64,000 nt of DNA from Agrostemma githago (lineage: Eukaryota; Streptophyta; Magnoliopsida; Caryophyllales; Caryophyllaceae), in assembly GCA_958450325.1 (NCBI GenBank), contig OY288247.1, forward strand, positions 59,151,701-59,215,700. The letters are read 5' to 3'. Within the stretch, counting starts at the first letter, position 1; each line of letters opens with the position of its first letter. The notes below the pieces were generated by a model. It ran no database searches and was not told where the DNA came from. It saw only the letters and a list, made by a program, of their open reading frames with translations. Below, piece by piece: positions 36,001 through 45,992 of this stretch. The position numbers were made by a program, and so were the translations under genes.

Positions 36001-37464
36001 GCCACGTCCACCCTGCGGTCCCCCTTGCGACCTTGCTTGGTCTGCAGGGGTGTCCGGCAGGCTGTGAAACTCTTCCTGCAGAACAAAACCTTCAGCTATT
36101 TTTCTGGCCTTGGCCAAGGTTTCAGGCTGGGCCCTGATCATCTGATTCTTCATTTCTCCTGGGAGCAGGGAGATTGTCAGGGCGTAGGCAGCGGTGGAAT
36201 CATCGATCTCTCTGACTTGCTGATAGGACAAGTCAAACCTCTTTAGGTATTCTCTGACGCTTTCGCCCTTCTTCTGTTTCAGGGTCATGAGATCGAAACG
36301 AGTGAGGCGTCTCCTTTTGTTCCCTGCATATTGCTCAAGGAAGGCCTCGGCTAACTCTATAAAGAAGTTGATCGATCCTTGGCGAAGATCCCTGAACCAT
36401 CCTTGCGCAAGCCCTGCCAGGGTGGTTGGGAAGATTTTACACCAGATTGCGTCATCCACGTCATACATGCACATGTTACTCTCAAATGCCGCCAGATGGT
36501 CCTCTGGGTCTGTGGTCCCGTCGAACTTGACGGTAGGCATTTTGATTTTTGGGATGGGGAAATCTTGCACATCAGGATGAAGAGGGGTTTTTGTAAGCCT
36601 GCCTACCACTCGTGACCTGCTTTCCCCAGACTGGTTACCGTGGACATCCCATTGTCTAGGGATCGGTTTCCTAGTACTGGGGGAGCGGTGCCTCGGTGGC
36701 GGACTGCTCGCTGCTTCATCCTCTACATCAGGGGAGATTTGTTTGGGTCTCTTCCTCTGAGACTGGCAGAGATTGTCATCCTGGTGGTATCTAGACTCGA
36801 GCGGTTGCCCCCGGTTAAGCCTAGACTGCAGGCTTTGGGACAACCCTGGGGTCGGCTGTTCCCTGGCTGCCGGCGTTAACCTGGAGAAGACTTCGCCCTG
36901 CTTTTCCCCCAGGCGCTTGGATGCAGGCCCCTTGTGCCTCATCCGCTCCCGCAATCCCTGAGATAGACCTCTCTGCTCTCCAGACGCGGATTCTGTTGTG
37001 TGAATGGAGAACGCCTGTTGTTGGGCAGGTGGCTCTGGGTTGCCTGTTGTGATACGCTTCTGCACCTGCGCGTATACTTGAGTCGTCCTTCTTGCTTTCC
37101 TCTGGGCGTTTCTGGCGGCGGTTCGCTTCGTGCCCCCGGCTCCATCCCTGCTCATTGAGGGTGGCTGCCTGGGGGTCGTTGCGACCCTGCCTACCAGGTC
37201 CTCAGGGGTGAACTCCTGGTTTAGCATTGCAGAGAAGAAGGCAGTTGTCTGTACCATCTGAGCTGGGGTCAGGTTCAGAGTGTGCCCTGGGTGTGCCCCC
37301 AACTCTTGTGCTATAGCAGCATTTGGCATGCCCAAGAGACTGGTTCCTTCCACCCCCAGGGTCGTGGTGGGAGGAGCCCTCTCCGGCTGTGGCATGCCGT
37401 ATAGGGGGGTCATCGGTGGGACCGTCAGACCTACCCCTACACTGGTGTCAACGATTTCCGACAT
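33088..37464 (-). CDS. Tat gag-protease-RT-RNase H polyprotein (open, 1458 aa)
   Basis: A single open frame from ATG 37464 (MSEIVDTSVGVGL) to TAG 33088. Domains by approximate residue: basic/Pro-rich N-terminus 1-300; gag core from about 308 (MPTVKFDGTTDPEDHL); zinc knuckle about 552-566 (CTFHDCIGHTAEEC); protease about 681-692 (CMVDTGTYTNLLY, keeping D-T-G); reverse transcriptase with MCVDFINLN, FLDAFSGYHQ and AYVDD near 1062; a first RNase H that looks degenerate (VVTNTTVSAV); and a second, archaeal-type RNase H from about 1339 (HTDGSSTANG, ATDSQL, ending NNRADALS). The dual RNase H is the mark of the Tat lineage. The stop comes just before the linker to integrase, and the rest is displaced by a solo LTR, so it cannot make a full polyprotein. 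Confidence 0.88.
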   Translation of the reverse strand: MSEIVDTSVGVGLTVPPMTPLYGMPQPERAPPTTTLGVEGTSLLGMPNAAIAQELGAHPGHTLNLTPAQMVQTTAFFSAMLNQEFTPEDLVGRVATTPRQPPSMSRDGAGGTKRTAARNAQRKARRTTQVYAQVQKRITTGNPEPPAQQQAFSIHTTESASGEQRGLSQGLRERMRHKGPASKRLGEKQGEVFSRLTPAAREQPTPGLSQSLQSRLNRGQPLESRYHQDDNLCQSQRKRPKQISPDVEDEAASSPPPRHRSPSTRKPIPRQWDVHGNQSGESRSRVVGRLTKTPLHPDVQDFPIPKIKMPTVKFDGTTDPEDHLAAFESNMCMYDVDDAIWCKIFPTTLAGLAQGWFRDLRQGSINFFIELAEAFLEQYAGNKRRRLTRFDLMTLKQKKGESVREYLKRFDLSYQQVREIDDSTAAYALTISLLPGEMKNQMIRAQPETLAKARKIAEGFVLQEEFHSLPDTPADQARSQGGPQGGRGRNEPGKQREEGDTPKKERTTYQPRFDSYTALNRPRAEIFELEKETAKWTRPNKPRSPNGDPKKFCTFHDCIGHTAEECRHLKDEIEKLIRNGWLSNYAARNKPQKEAADKPEGSVQNRTIIHVVSGDAEEQTSRRSQKRQIRELRNQICYAERAGSPRGTTLSITPEDAGRVVYPHSDPLVLTLEISNHIVKRCMVDTGTYTNLLYKDVFEKMNLGKRHLKPAPGSLYGFSGEGVLPMGVIDLPVTFGEGASARNVRASFVVVDAKSAYNALIGRATLDEIEAAVSIRALTIAYVTDFGMEGKVHGDQESARHCYSVALQAHEAERKGKRKAESSPSREGEIPAAQQESAHLEPEGESMLVDLEPGRQVLIGADLEESYQRELIVVLRENRDVFAYSADEMPGVDPAFIVHKLNINPEARPVKQKKRNMSVEKDAAIKEEIDKLLRADFIEVCDYPEWLANVVMVKKSSGAWRMCVDFINLNKACPKDCYPLPRIDQLVDATSGYTTLSFLDAFSGYHQVYLWQPARVRCAFITSHGTYMYKMMPFGLKNAGATYQRLVDKVFENQKGRNLEAYVDDAIVKSKGNKEHLTDLQETFSSLRSYKMKLNPKKCTFGVRSGKFLGFLVSSRGIDANPEKVQAVLDLPEPKTIRDIQRLTGRMAALARFIARSADKSTPFFKVLKGNKQFKWEDEQNKAFEQLKEHLKKLPTLARPVVGEKLYLYIVVTNTTVSAVILREEANSQQPIYFVSHALGTAERNYPLIEKAAYAVIIAARKLRPYFDAHPVVVLTDQPLEKVLEKFEKSGRLLKWAIELSGLGISYQPRTAIKAQALADFLAECSHSGEEEPTAEEWIVHTDGSSTANGAGAGVVLTSPEGIDFEHALRFTFPASNNEAEYEAVLAGINLAKAAGAERVILATDSQLIANQINGEYEARDQTMATYLEKVKRELSSLKSYEIQQIPRSQNNRADALS

Positions 37465-37540
37465 GATTATTTTGATTGGTTTAGTTTTTGTAATTGGGAA
37501 TTGTTGATTTTTTGTGGGTAATTCGTGGATACAACCAGAT

Positions 37541-37560
37541 CTTCCCCACAGACGGCGCCA
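37541..37560 (-). other. Tat element primer binding site
   Basis: On the minus strand TGGCGCCGTCTGTGGGGAAG begins 3 bp inside the 5' LTR. The form fits a plant gypsy primer site; I did not assign the tRNA. Confidence 0.6.
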
Positions 37561-37563
37561 AAT

Positions 37564-38217
37564 TGTTCCGGTTATTGGAATCAATTAACCCGACGTGGGA
37601 TTCGGGTTAATGTCGCTCGGTGTTACTTCTGAATGCTTACTGATCAATCTTGACACTCTCCTTCCTCCTACTCTTCCAGTCAGACCTTCCCGGCGGATTG
37701 GGCTGGCTCCCTGCACAGAAAACGCACAGGGCCTCGGAGGATGTCCGAGGAAACCCTCTCCGATGCCTAAGTTAGTCTGTGAAAGCCTTAAGAAACCCAG
37801 CTCGTGAAGAACTGGGCGACAATTTTAGAGTAAGAGTTCTAGAGAGAGAAAATCCAACCCCTTTCTTGTGGGAAATGGAAGAGTATTTATACCTTCCCAC
37901 AAGAGAGGGAAGTAGATGGAGAATGGGTGGATAAGGAAGTGACAGGTGGCGTCCTCTCATCCACCCATTCTCCGGGGACCTCCGCTCTGCCTGCGGAGAT
38001 GTCCCCAGGGGGTAGGCGGGTTTTGAGCGGCTGGAGCCAAGCTCTAGCGGGCCGTGTCACCCTGCTGGTCCGATGGTCGGCTGTTCTCCTTGGTAGTTTT
38101 CTCCCGCTTCTATGTTCTTTACCTTGACTGTTTGCCGGGTTGGTTTTTGGGCTTAGTTGGCAATCTCCTGGGAGCCTGCCTAGCAGGCTGTTGGTGTCAG
38201 GCTGCCGACCCCAATCA
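37564..38217 (-). repeat. Tat element 5' LTR (654 bp)
   Basis: Begins TGTTCCGG and ends CCCCAATCA on the + strand. Read on the minus strand it starts TGATTGGGG and ends GGAACA. TATAAATA on the minus strand at 37884-37891 is the likely TATA box. Confidence 0.9.
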
Positions 38218-39251
38218 GAAGATTTGTGGGTTTATTGAAGAATTGGTGACAAGTTCTTCACTATCTCCATCTAAGATTCAACCTTTATTAATGCAATCTT
38301 CTTATTTCTTTTAGATCTTCATAGTTGGTATATATTTCTTTCCACTCCCTAATCTCTAGTTTAGATTTATTTTACTGTTCTTTCATTATTGTTTTGTTTA
38401 GATCATCTTTATTTATGTTGTTTTAGATTTTTGTTTTTATGCTTAAGTTTTGTTGATTCTTGTTTTGATCATCTTAGTATTGTTAGTTTCTCTAGATGTT
38501 ATTCATGTTATTCTAGATTATTCTCTAGTTTATTTGTTAGATCTTGTTTCTTCTATAGTTTAGTGGGTAATTGTTAGATCATAGTTTTCTCATCATATTA
38601 TTGTTAGTTTCTTTAGATCTAGTTAATATGCATATTGTAGTTATTTTCTCCCTAGTTAATGTTTTATTGTCTTTCATTATGATTAGTGAGTAGATTTCTT
38701 GTTGGGGGTTTAGGGATGAGGACTTGGATTATTTGAATTTAGGGGTATTGGTGGGTTGCTTGCTTGTTGGTTTATCTTGTTATGGTCTTGTGTCATTGTT
38801 GTTTTAGTCCGGCCAACTAGACCGACCTTGACTAGTTTCTATCAATATGGGGAAACTCGGGGTAGAAATTACCATAGCTAGAGACTTACCCTAATACACC
38901 GCGAAAGTGGTAAGATTACCAATGTTGCGACAAAAACTCGATCCCGACCTTCTTAGACTCCAAGTACCGAATCCTGACTTCCCCCTAACACCTTTCCCTA
39001 GATTAATCACCCCTAGCTATTCTCGTAGTCATTTCTCTAGTCATTCCTCTAGTTTAGACTCGACCCTTAGAAAACCCCCCCTTTAGACATCAAACACACC
39101 GTCTTAAGCTCACCAATATAGCACCCCGTTCCTTGTGGACCGACCTAAACTTACCACGATTAATCTAGTAGTTTTTGTGCTATTACGAGTCTATAAATAT
39201 CGTTTGATCCCCCGTCCTTCGTTAACGACCGATCCGATTGGGAGGCGATCA
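38218..39251 (+). repeat. Athila 3' LTR, right part
   Basis: Continues the LTR from GAAGATTTGTGGG to the terminal GCGATCA, matching 7725-8757 of the 5' LTR. A short deletion lies near 38908. Confidence 0.9.
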
Positions 39252-39256
39252 CATGC
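39252..39256. repeat. Athila target duplication, right copy (CATGC)
   Basis: Partner of 6855-6859. Confidence 0.92.
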
Positions 39257-40402
39257 AATGTTCCAAAACAGGGGGGCTTGGCTCCTCTGATCCAAGCAGC
39301 CAGTTTAATTATATGGGACTAGGCTTCAATGGCTAGGAAGGAAGCGGTGGAAGCACTCGACAAGTTGTTGCGTGATCTGTGTAATCCATACATGATTTTC
39401 GGTGGAAAGTTGATAGTGTTTGGAGGCGACTTCCGTCAAGTACTGCCTATAGTTCCGCATAAATCCATGCGAGAGGCTGTCAACTCCAGCGTAGTGTCTT
39501 CGCCAATATGGTCGTCCCAGCTTATCAAATTCCAACTAACGATAAACGTCCGCGCTCGGACTGACCCACTTTTCTCTGCTTACCTTTTATCTTTAGGAAA
39601 CAGTGAACTTTAGACTGAAGGCTCTGATTTGGTTGTATTACCAGACGGAGTTGTACAGCATACAAGTGGTGAAGAGACTGAACTAATTACCACAGTAGCG
39701 AATGCAGTCTACCCAGAGGCTGATGTCCAGGCTTTGGGAATCGCGGTGTTTACCCAGAGGTCAGTGCTGACACCCATGAATGAGGACGTTGATGATATTG
39801 ACACACTACTGATAGAAAGATTCCCTGGAACAGCTGTCGTGTACAGAGGTTACGACACACTGCTTGCTGATAACTGCAACATTTACCCTGCTGAATTTAT
39901 AAATAAACTTTGTCCTGGGGGCATGAGTTCGTATGAACATGTTCTCAAAGAAAACTGCCCAGTGATTCTGCTTCGAAATCTTCTTCCATCGTCGGTCTTG
40001 TGCAACGGAACTAGACTGATCTGTAAAAAATTCTTCCCAAACGTAGTCGAATGTGTCATAACCACTGGTCATCATAGTGGTGAACACGTCTTCATTCCAC
40101 AGATTAGGATGGAACTGCCAGAGTCTTCTAACTATCCATTCAACTTCTATCGTAATCAATTCCCCTTAAGGTTAAGCTTTGCAATGACTATTAATAAATC
40201 ACAGGGCCAGACCTTAAATCATGTTGCAGTCTACCTTCCACGACCTTGCTTCTCACATGGACAGCTATATGTTGCCCTTTCGCGGGCTAGAGAATCAAGC
40301 AAGGTGACTGTTATTTCTGCGACAGCAGTCCAGGCTCCATCGGATTACCGTGTAAAAAACATCACCTCTTACGAGGTACTGCGCCTTGCAGGCATCATAT
40401 GA
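39257..40402 (+). pseudogene. Helitron PIF1-like helicase, C-terminal part
   Basis: After removal of 6860-39256 (insert plus one CATGC copy) this continues the helicase frame exactly. Motifs: Walker B region WD-stop-ASM (TAG at 39320-39322 in the expected acidic position), then FGGDFRQVLPIVP (about 39418-39456), RLICKKFFPN, AMTINKSQGQTLNHVAVYLP (about 40181-40240) and LYVALSRA (about 40267-40290). A second stop, TAG, lies at 39611-39613. The frame ends at TGA 40400-40402. The PIF1-type C-terminal motifs are intact. The stop codon coincides with the left edge of the downstream tandem duplication. Confidence 0.88.
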
Positions 40403-41099
40403 GATGCGAAGGACGTGGAATCCTTTTGACACACTGTGCAGGACTCATCTGACCTGTACAAGGAGCAGTATAATTTTGGATGGAACTACATCTACGACAA
40501 TTGTTCTGTTTTTTGCTTTGTGGCTTTCTGATGTTGAACGGGAGCATTGGTATGTCCCTTGTACTTCGTGGACTTGCTTTGTAGCTTTACGTAGCTATTT
40601 CCAGGGTCACCAGTAAGAAGGGTCTTGAAGTCTTACTTCTAACTGAAGATCTATTCAATGCTCAATCAACAACAAATGTTGTTTGCAAGGAGATATTCAC
40701 CAATTTGTGCTGATAATATAAACTTAGTACATCATTATTTTGTGCGTGTGATCTTTTGGTTTTGTAGCTCCATGTTTTATCATTAGTCTACCCAATCTCA
40801 TGTCTGTTTCCCACCGTTGAATCTCGGTATTGACACCTTGAGTATTTGTGGGCTATCGACACTACCGTTTGACCATCCGCTGACTACACAATTACTACAG
40901 TGCAGACTGTTATACACTGCTGCATACACAGGCACACATACTTCAATGCAGTGACTATATAGGACGTGGACCATATTTGAAAACGCAGAGAGTACGGTTT
41001 GTGAAAATATCCAATACAAATGTAGGAGTACGATGGTTCAACTTAACAGATTCACATTAATTCGAATGAGACATACCGACAGAAGTTTAAAAGGACATG
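40403..41099. other. Non-coding part of duplication copy 1
   Basis: No gene supported. It is matched in copy 2 by 47035-47428 plus 56237-56650; the LTR element 47429-56236 interrupts that match at the equivalent of 40690. Confidence 0.6.
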
Positions 41100-41115
41100 A
41101 CAAAACATTCAGTAA

Positions 41116-41540
41116 TCAGAAAAACCGGCAGTTACTTCTCAGACGTACAATCCGGGGCAGTGATGCTTCAGCAGATTGAACACATAGACGTAGGTTGAGA
41201 TGCTGTCCGTGTGCGCGACTTTGCGACCATGTGTCTTCCAATAGTCGGACACACATATGCAGCTCCTCCCCTTTTTTACCAGTCGTTTGTCGGCAGTAGT
41301 TGCCCCCACACGTGAGGGCCAGGCATGCTGTCGAAGCTTTCATTGAACCCATCTTTCCCCTTCCCACCCTTTCAAAGCACCGCTGCAACTTGAAAGCACT
41401 GTCGTTTCTTTCATCGCTGCCCAAAACTTCTATCGTTATGGCTCTCCCGAAGTCTCCATTTTGGCCAATCCACGCATGGTAGATCTTCCTGACCGGATAC
41501 CCCAGCTTAATTAGCTCATTCCTTACTCAATTGAAGCTTC
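41116..41540 (-). pseudogene. Minus-strand gene fragment, copy 1 (family uncertain)
   Basis: Counterpart of 56699-57043. The minus-strand reading is broken: the stretch FKLQRCFERVGRGK is in one frame and KDGFNESFDSMPGPHVWG in another, with a stop between the upstream part and this part. Less intact than copy 2. Confidence 0.4.
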
Positions 41541-42998
41541 TGCCAATGGTTCGACCGTCGCCCATTTTTTGGTAGGATAAGTTGTGCATGATGCAGGTTG
41601 GTAGGTACACGAATTTTTCATCCATGGATCTCGCATTGTTGTTTCTGACCTTCTACTAAAGAACCTTTCAATTTCAGAGTTAGGTTGTTATGGTCCTGAA
41701 CAATCAACTAACATCTGGGCAAGTATAGATTTGGAGTTCTGTGGAAGTTTTGTACGTAACGTATTTTTCTTGCATCAGTCAGTGAGGGATCGCATTTGTG
41801 GGTAAAGGCATATTTACTGGAAGGGGTAAAGGCAGGCTCAGTAATTGGTGGAAGTTACTGTTGTTCCCTTGGTATACGGTTTGTGGGTTGTTGACTGTCC
41901 CACTCTTGATTGCCAACTGAAAGAAATAATAGTGATTATTCTTTGTGGTCGTCCAAAAGTTGTTGCCAGTCAGTGCAAACGTGCTCCATATTTTGTTTCC
42001 GTTACGGCAAGACTGTTACATGTTTAATTTGTTACTTATTGGGTATTGTTTGCGATACGCAAACCATTCGCATATCTTTTGCACAATGAGTAAGAATTAT
42101 CCCTCACATAGTCGTATGAAACTTCACGGAAACCGACACGATGACCCTACAAGTACGACTTCCATTCTAAGCTTCAGTAATGCATTTACTACTGTCATTA
42201 CTTTTAAAATTCAATGGAATACGAAAGTTACGCCCTCGGAAAGTGGCACCACTCTGAACATTTTGCTTCAACTGAACAACATATTCTTAAGTACTGCCTC
42301 TAATATATATTTGTATTTGTATGACAACCCGAGCATTCGGCCTTGGATATCGACCAACCATTGCCATTACAAGTTAACTGAATCGACGCATAAACTTCTA
42401 CTTCCTCGACCGCCTTACACAAAATACAATGGTCCGTCTCCACCATACACTGCGTGGACAACCCATGTTCATGTTAGTGACATGTTCACCGCTTCATACA
42501 CTGTAACCAGCCAACATTCTTTTTTTCCCAAGAGTCACATGTGACTTTGCGAACGTCCTGAACAGCACCAACTCTGACATGACTTCGTGGGACTTATTTA
42601 GAATTGTTTTGGAAGAGGCGCGAGTGATATAGCATATTCTCGCGGCTCCCTACCTCTACACATTTTAAAAATAAGACAACACGAGGGGAGTACAACCAAA
42701 GAAATGTACAAACCTGAATCACTGCTACCTAAAACGATATTCGCAACCGGAATGTGAACCACCACCAAACTATGGACTAATTGTAATGCCCAACTAAACG
42801 TAGACTTAATGTCTACAACTTCCTATCATGCTTGCCTACACCCTATGTCTATTCAGCTCATATCAAGATATTAATTGTACTAATTCAGCCACCCTCCTCA
42901 CAGATTCCAACCCCTTACCCAATAACCCCTACTAGCGTCATTAATAAGCCCTCGGCCCCCCACCTTCCCCCCCCCCCCCATCCTTGAACATTAAGTCA
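41541..42998. other. Non-coding part of copy 1
   Basis: Plus-strand frames here (for example 41945-42544) show no domain and are disrupted in copy 2 (57571-57759), so I do not call a gene. A run of 13 C lies at 42967-42979. Confidence 0.5.
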
Positions 42999-43283
42999 TT
43001 ACTGTACCCCCATCTCCACGAGAAAAAAAAAGGTGCATCTTTTACTTCCCCAGAACTCTTCTACTGCGTTTGCTGGACCCCCGTCAAGACTGCTTGGGTC
43101 TGTAAGTTTTCTACTACTGTAGCGCTCCCGCTGTTTTGCTGCACATAAGTCGCGAAATGCTCCCAAATAGTGATCAGTGTGCCCAAGCGTTGCTGCATTC
43201 TGTGCCCCTGTTTCCAAGTTCTTATTGCTTTCTTCCATTCTTGTGTGCGTATATGCTTCATTTAAGCCTAGAAATACATTCAT
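42999..43283 (-). pseudogene. Conserved minus-strand C-terminal exon, copy 1
   Basis: Ends with a 60-residue block sharing HTDHYLG-FRDLC, SSRKLT, LDGG and EEFW with copy 2 (58517-58852), and stops at the same place (GVQ stop). The copies differ by indels that cancel to a multiple of three near the end, which suggests past coding constraint. The function is unknown. No ATG is obviously the gene start, so it may be a 3' exon. Confidence 0.35.
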
Positions 43284-43778
43284 GATCAGTGATGTAAAAA
43301 TTGTTTCAGAATTGTGATCATGTACCTTGCTGACGTTGCTGTGATTACTCAGTCACATCCATGCGAGTAACTCTTGGTGTGCTCGGAATCAGTTTGGTCA
43401 CTAGTGACCACGACACTCATTTCTTTCTTGTTCTCATGTATGCACATATTCATAGCTTATATTCTATATGTTAGCATGTCGCCTAGATTTTCCTGAGTTG
43501 TCATTCCTATTTCACAGAAACAAGATAGCATCTTTCTACAGGTTTTGACTTCTATGTAACCATTTCTTGAATGTACCCAGATAATAAGTGGGGCAATAAA
43601 GGTGGGGTGGATATTGTATGTTACACGGAGTGCCTCATGTTGGTTAGTCGCGCTACCAGCAGTTATTTCCAATATAGAATTCTACTTGCTTCCTATTTCT
43701 GTACTGGTTGTGCGACTACCTGTTTCCGATCAGTGTTCTGACGTGTACTCCCACCATACAGGCCTTCTGAATGTTAGT

Positions 43779-44375
43779 ATGGATCCATATCATTGCAGAG
43801 GCTGGCTAACAAACAATGTAGACGAGGACAGGAATACCGTCATAGCTAATAGCAAGCAGCAGAAGTTACCGCGCTTATATTTCATTTACGATCATCCTCA
43901 TGAAGTTATAGTCCACGGTAGGCGGTACTCAAATGTAAGCGGAGTCCTTTCAAGCGACGACTACATGGAGCAGATATTCATAAAACTTGATGCGGCTGAC
44001 AGGGTAGTGATGTCGCTTGTCTGCAAGCGATGGGCTCAAATGTTCGCACTACGCATGGATGCGCTTCGGTGGGCTGAAGATTACAATAGACTTCTACAAA
44101 GAGAACAACAATTCGGTGTAACAACCGTCGTTCGGGGTGAGGTTGTGGTTTCACGCAGATGCAAATGCTACTTGACCAACAATAGCCTCGTGAAGAGGAT
44201 GATGCATACTTTCCAGTTGGACGCACTGGACACTACACCTCATGTGTACATTACTAGTTCTACCTCTGCAGAAAATACAGCCGCCTATGTTGAGCAATTT
44301 GGCGAGGAGACTGTCATCACAGCACAGCTCATAGCTCTGGGATTACTTGGCACAGTAGATATTATTATTCTTTAA
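43779..44375 (+). CDS. F-box-like protein, 198 aa (copy 1, open)
   Basis: ATG 43779 (MDPYHCRGWLTNN) to TAA 44373-44375. I chose this ATG because similarity to copy 2 begins here. Residues about 56-97 (VLSSDDYMEQIFIKLDAADR, then VMSLVCKRWAQMF) fit the F-box pattern: a start Leu, D at the helix, and the VCKRW block. F-box proteins recruit substrates to SCF ubiquitin ligases. After the F-box there is no recognised substrate domain, and the tail is hydrophobic. The copy at 60127-60708 has two stops near the N-terminus, so this is the better preserved one. The solo LTR starts 9 bp after the stop and may have replaced the native 3' end. Confidence 0.55.
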   Translation: MDPYHCRGWLTNNVDEDRNTVIANSKQQKLPRLYFIYDHPHEVIVHGRRYSNVSGVLSSDDYMEQIFIKLDAADRVVMSLVCKRWAQMFALRMDALRWAEDYNRLLQREQQFGVTTVVRGEVVVSRRCKCYLTNNSLVKRMMHTFQLDALDTTPHVYITSSTSAENTAAYVEQFGEETVITAQLIALGLLGTVDIIIL

Positions 44376-44383
44376 TGACCTGG

Positions 44384-45992
44384 TGATGGTGGGATTTGTC
44401 GCGGGTCCCACCGTCAATAAATAACTGACTATTCCTAGTGGGTAGCTAGGGCAAGTAGGGTCGTGTCCACGGAGACGGTATTATAAAGTCTAGACTAGGT
44501 CCGCTCACAAACAAGGCTAAGTCACAAACAAACACAAAGAAGACAATAAATGGTAAACTATGGTGGTTGGAGATGAAGGAAGTGGACTAACAATGACTAG
44601 GCTAACACAATGCTAAAACGGGATAACTAAAGATCAAACTAACAAGCAAACTAGAAGAACCGATGACTAACTAAGAAGTTGAATCAAATATGAAGAGAAG
44701 TGGGTTAGGTTGGGTTCATAAGTGTAGTAGGGTAATTGGGGTGGTCAAAGGTGTAGGTGTCTCCTAATTGCTAGAGTCGGTCCGGGCTCTCGCTATGTAG
44801 ACCAACACCGAGGTAAGTTCGCGCTCTCGCGTCTAAGACTAACCTCAACACAACCACAAAATAGACAAACAATGAGAAGATGAGCACAAATATGGGAAGC
44901 ATGGCCACTACTACTCACACAAGCATATCAACAAACACATAGAGTGCCCAATATGTGACTAACAACAAAGATTCACCCTTTACCCCTAATCAAACCCTAA
45001 TCACCCATAATCTACCCTTAATCCCCCTACTAACCCACAAGGAGACTACTCACTCATTATCAAGAATAAACTAACAATAGTAAGAGAAAACAACATCACA
45101 AACCAAACATCCATAATGAAGAACAAGAACAATGACAATAACAATATAAAAAGATTCAAACTTGATTAAATAAACAAGAACAAGAGTAAAGAGAATTATA
45201 CCAACAACAAGAGGAAAAAAAAGATGCAATCTTGTATAAATAAGAACCCAAATTAATCCCAAGGATGTCAAGCTGGGAGAAATCTTCAAGAACCCACTTA
45301 ATACAAGATTATCTAAACTAGATTAAACTAAGATTAACAAAGGATTAACTAAAGATTAAAAGAGATTAATTAGGGTTTTGAAATCTTAAGAGAGGCCTAA
45401 AACAATCTAGGGTAAAGTATGGTTCTTAAACATCACAAAGGAGGAGTATTTATAGGGTTACAAGAATGAAGGAGGAAGGAAAGAGTCACGCGGCTTCAGC
45501 TGGCTCATCCCGCCCGGGACGGATTGGTCCCGCCCGGGACGGTCTGATCCCGACCGGGATGGGTTGGTCCCGACCGGGACGGGTCCAAAACAGTAGCAAT
45601 GCTAAATGCGCACCTCATCCCGAACGGGATGAGTTCCTTCCTGTCGGGGATGAGTCTTGTAGGCCACCAATATGACCTTTAAGGTTCCTCCTTGCTTCAC
45701 ATGGACTTCTCATCGACTCTCGGGTCTCAGGATCGAGTCTAAGAGGCTCGGGATCGAGTCCCAAGGTCTCGGGGTCGAATCCAAGGCATCGAGTAATCGT
45801 TCCTCCGCTTCGTTGGCTCCGAAAAGTGTATGTATTGAGTCGGAATCACTCCAACTCTTCACGAATGGTCTCGGGAACCTGAAACGAGCTAGAGGAAGCA
45901 TAAGTAGCCCATGAACCGCTCCCAAGGAGCAATTCCGCAAGGAAAATGGGACCAAAACACAGCAAAATATGCACTACAAACTAAACTTGTCA
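44384..45992 (-). mobile_element. Probable solo LTR, 1.6 kb, non-coding
   Basis: On the + strand it begins TGATGGTGGG and ends AACTTGTCA. Flanks are CCTGG (44379-44383) and CATGG (45993-45997), a 5-bp duplication with one mismatch. It is absent from duplication copy 2. On the minus strand a TATAAATA (45446-45455) follows a GC-rich palindrome array (45507-45655), which sets the orientation. No open frame of note. It has an A-rich stretch (about 44860-45250). I could not name the family. Confidence 0.5.
45507..45655 (-). promoter_or_regulatory. GC-rich palindrome array in the solo LTR
   Basis: Five or six units of the forms TCCCGCCCGGGACGG and TCCCGACCGGGAYGG, then CATCCCGAACGGGATGAG and a degenerate one. 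It is upstream (minus strand) of a TATA box by about 50 bp, the same arrangement as in the Athila LTR but with an unrelated motif. Confidence 0.6.

Larger units (their letters stand above)
23512..38217 (-). mobile_element. Tat-type Ty3/gypsy retrotransposon in the Athila 3' LTR
   Basis: Read on the minus strand: 5' LTR 38217-37564, primer site, gag-PR-RT-RNH-aRNH (37464-33088), integrase (to 29171), tandem repeat, two opposite-strand genes, 3' LTR 24197-23512. The archaeal-type second RNase H and opposite-strand ORFs in a long 3' region place it in the Tat lineage (Retand/Grande-like). The LTRs differ by about 14 substitutions in about 650 shared bases by my eye, plus one indel of about 30-40 bp. 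Flanks (CAAGA on the left, GAAGA on the right) give an imperfect 5-bp target duplication. Its pol is interrupted by the solo LTR 30330-32895. Confidence 0.88.
6860..39251 (+). mobile_element. Athila-type Ty3/gypsy retrotransposon, with nested inserts
   Basis: The two LTRs start TGTTGTGTGC and end GCGATCA. The 5-bp target duplication CATGC is at 6855-6859 and 39252-39256. Order on the + strand: LTR, tRNA-Asp-like primer site, gag, protease, reverse transcriptase, RNase H, integrase, env-position ORF, long non-coding 3' region, polypurine tract, LTR. This order and the gag and 3' ORF types fit the plant Athila lineage. It is interrupted by a solo LTR (11762-15481) and, in its 3' LTR, by a Tat-type element (23512-38217). 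The coding frames contain several stops, so it is not autonomous now. Confidence 0.9.

Noticed and set aside
33239..37507. Plus-strand frames opposite the Tat polyprotein
   Set aside because: Shadows of a minus-strand gene with clear gag, protease, RT and RNase H motifs.
41945..42544. 199-residue plus-strand frame in duplication copy 1
   Set aside because: Disrupted by indels in copy 2 (57571-57759) and without a recognisable domain.
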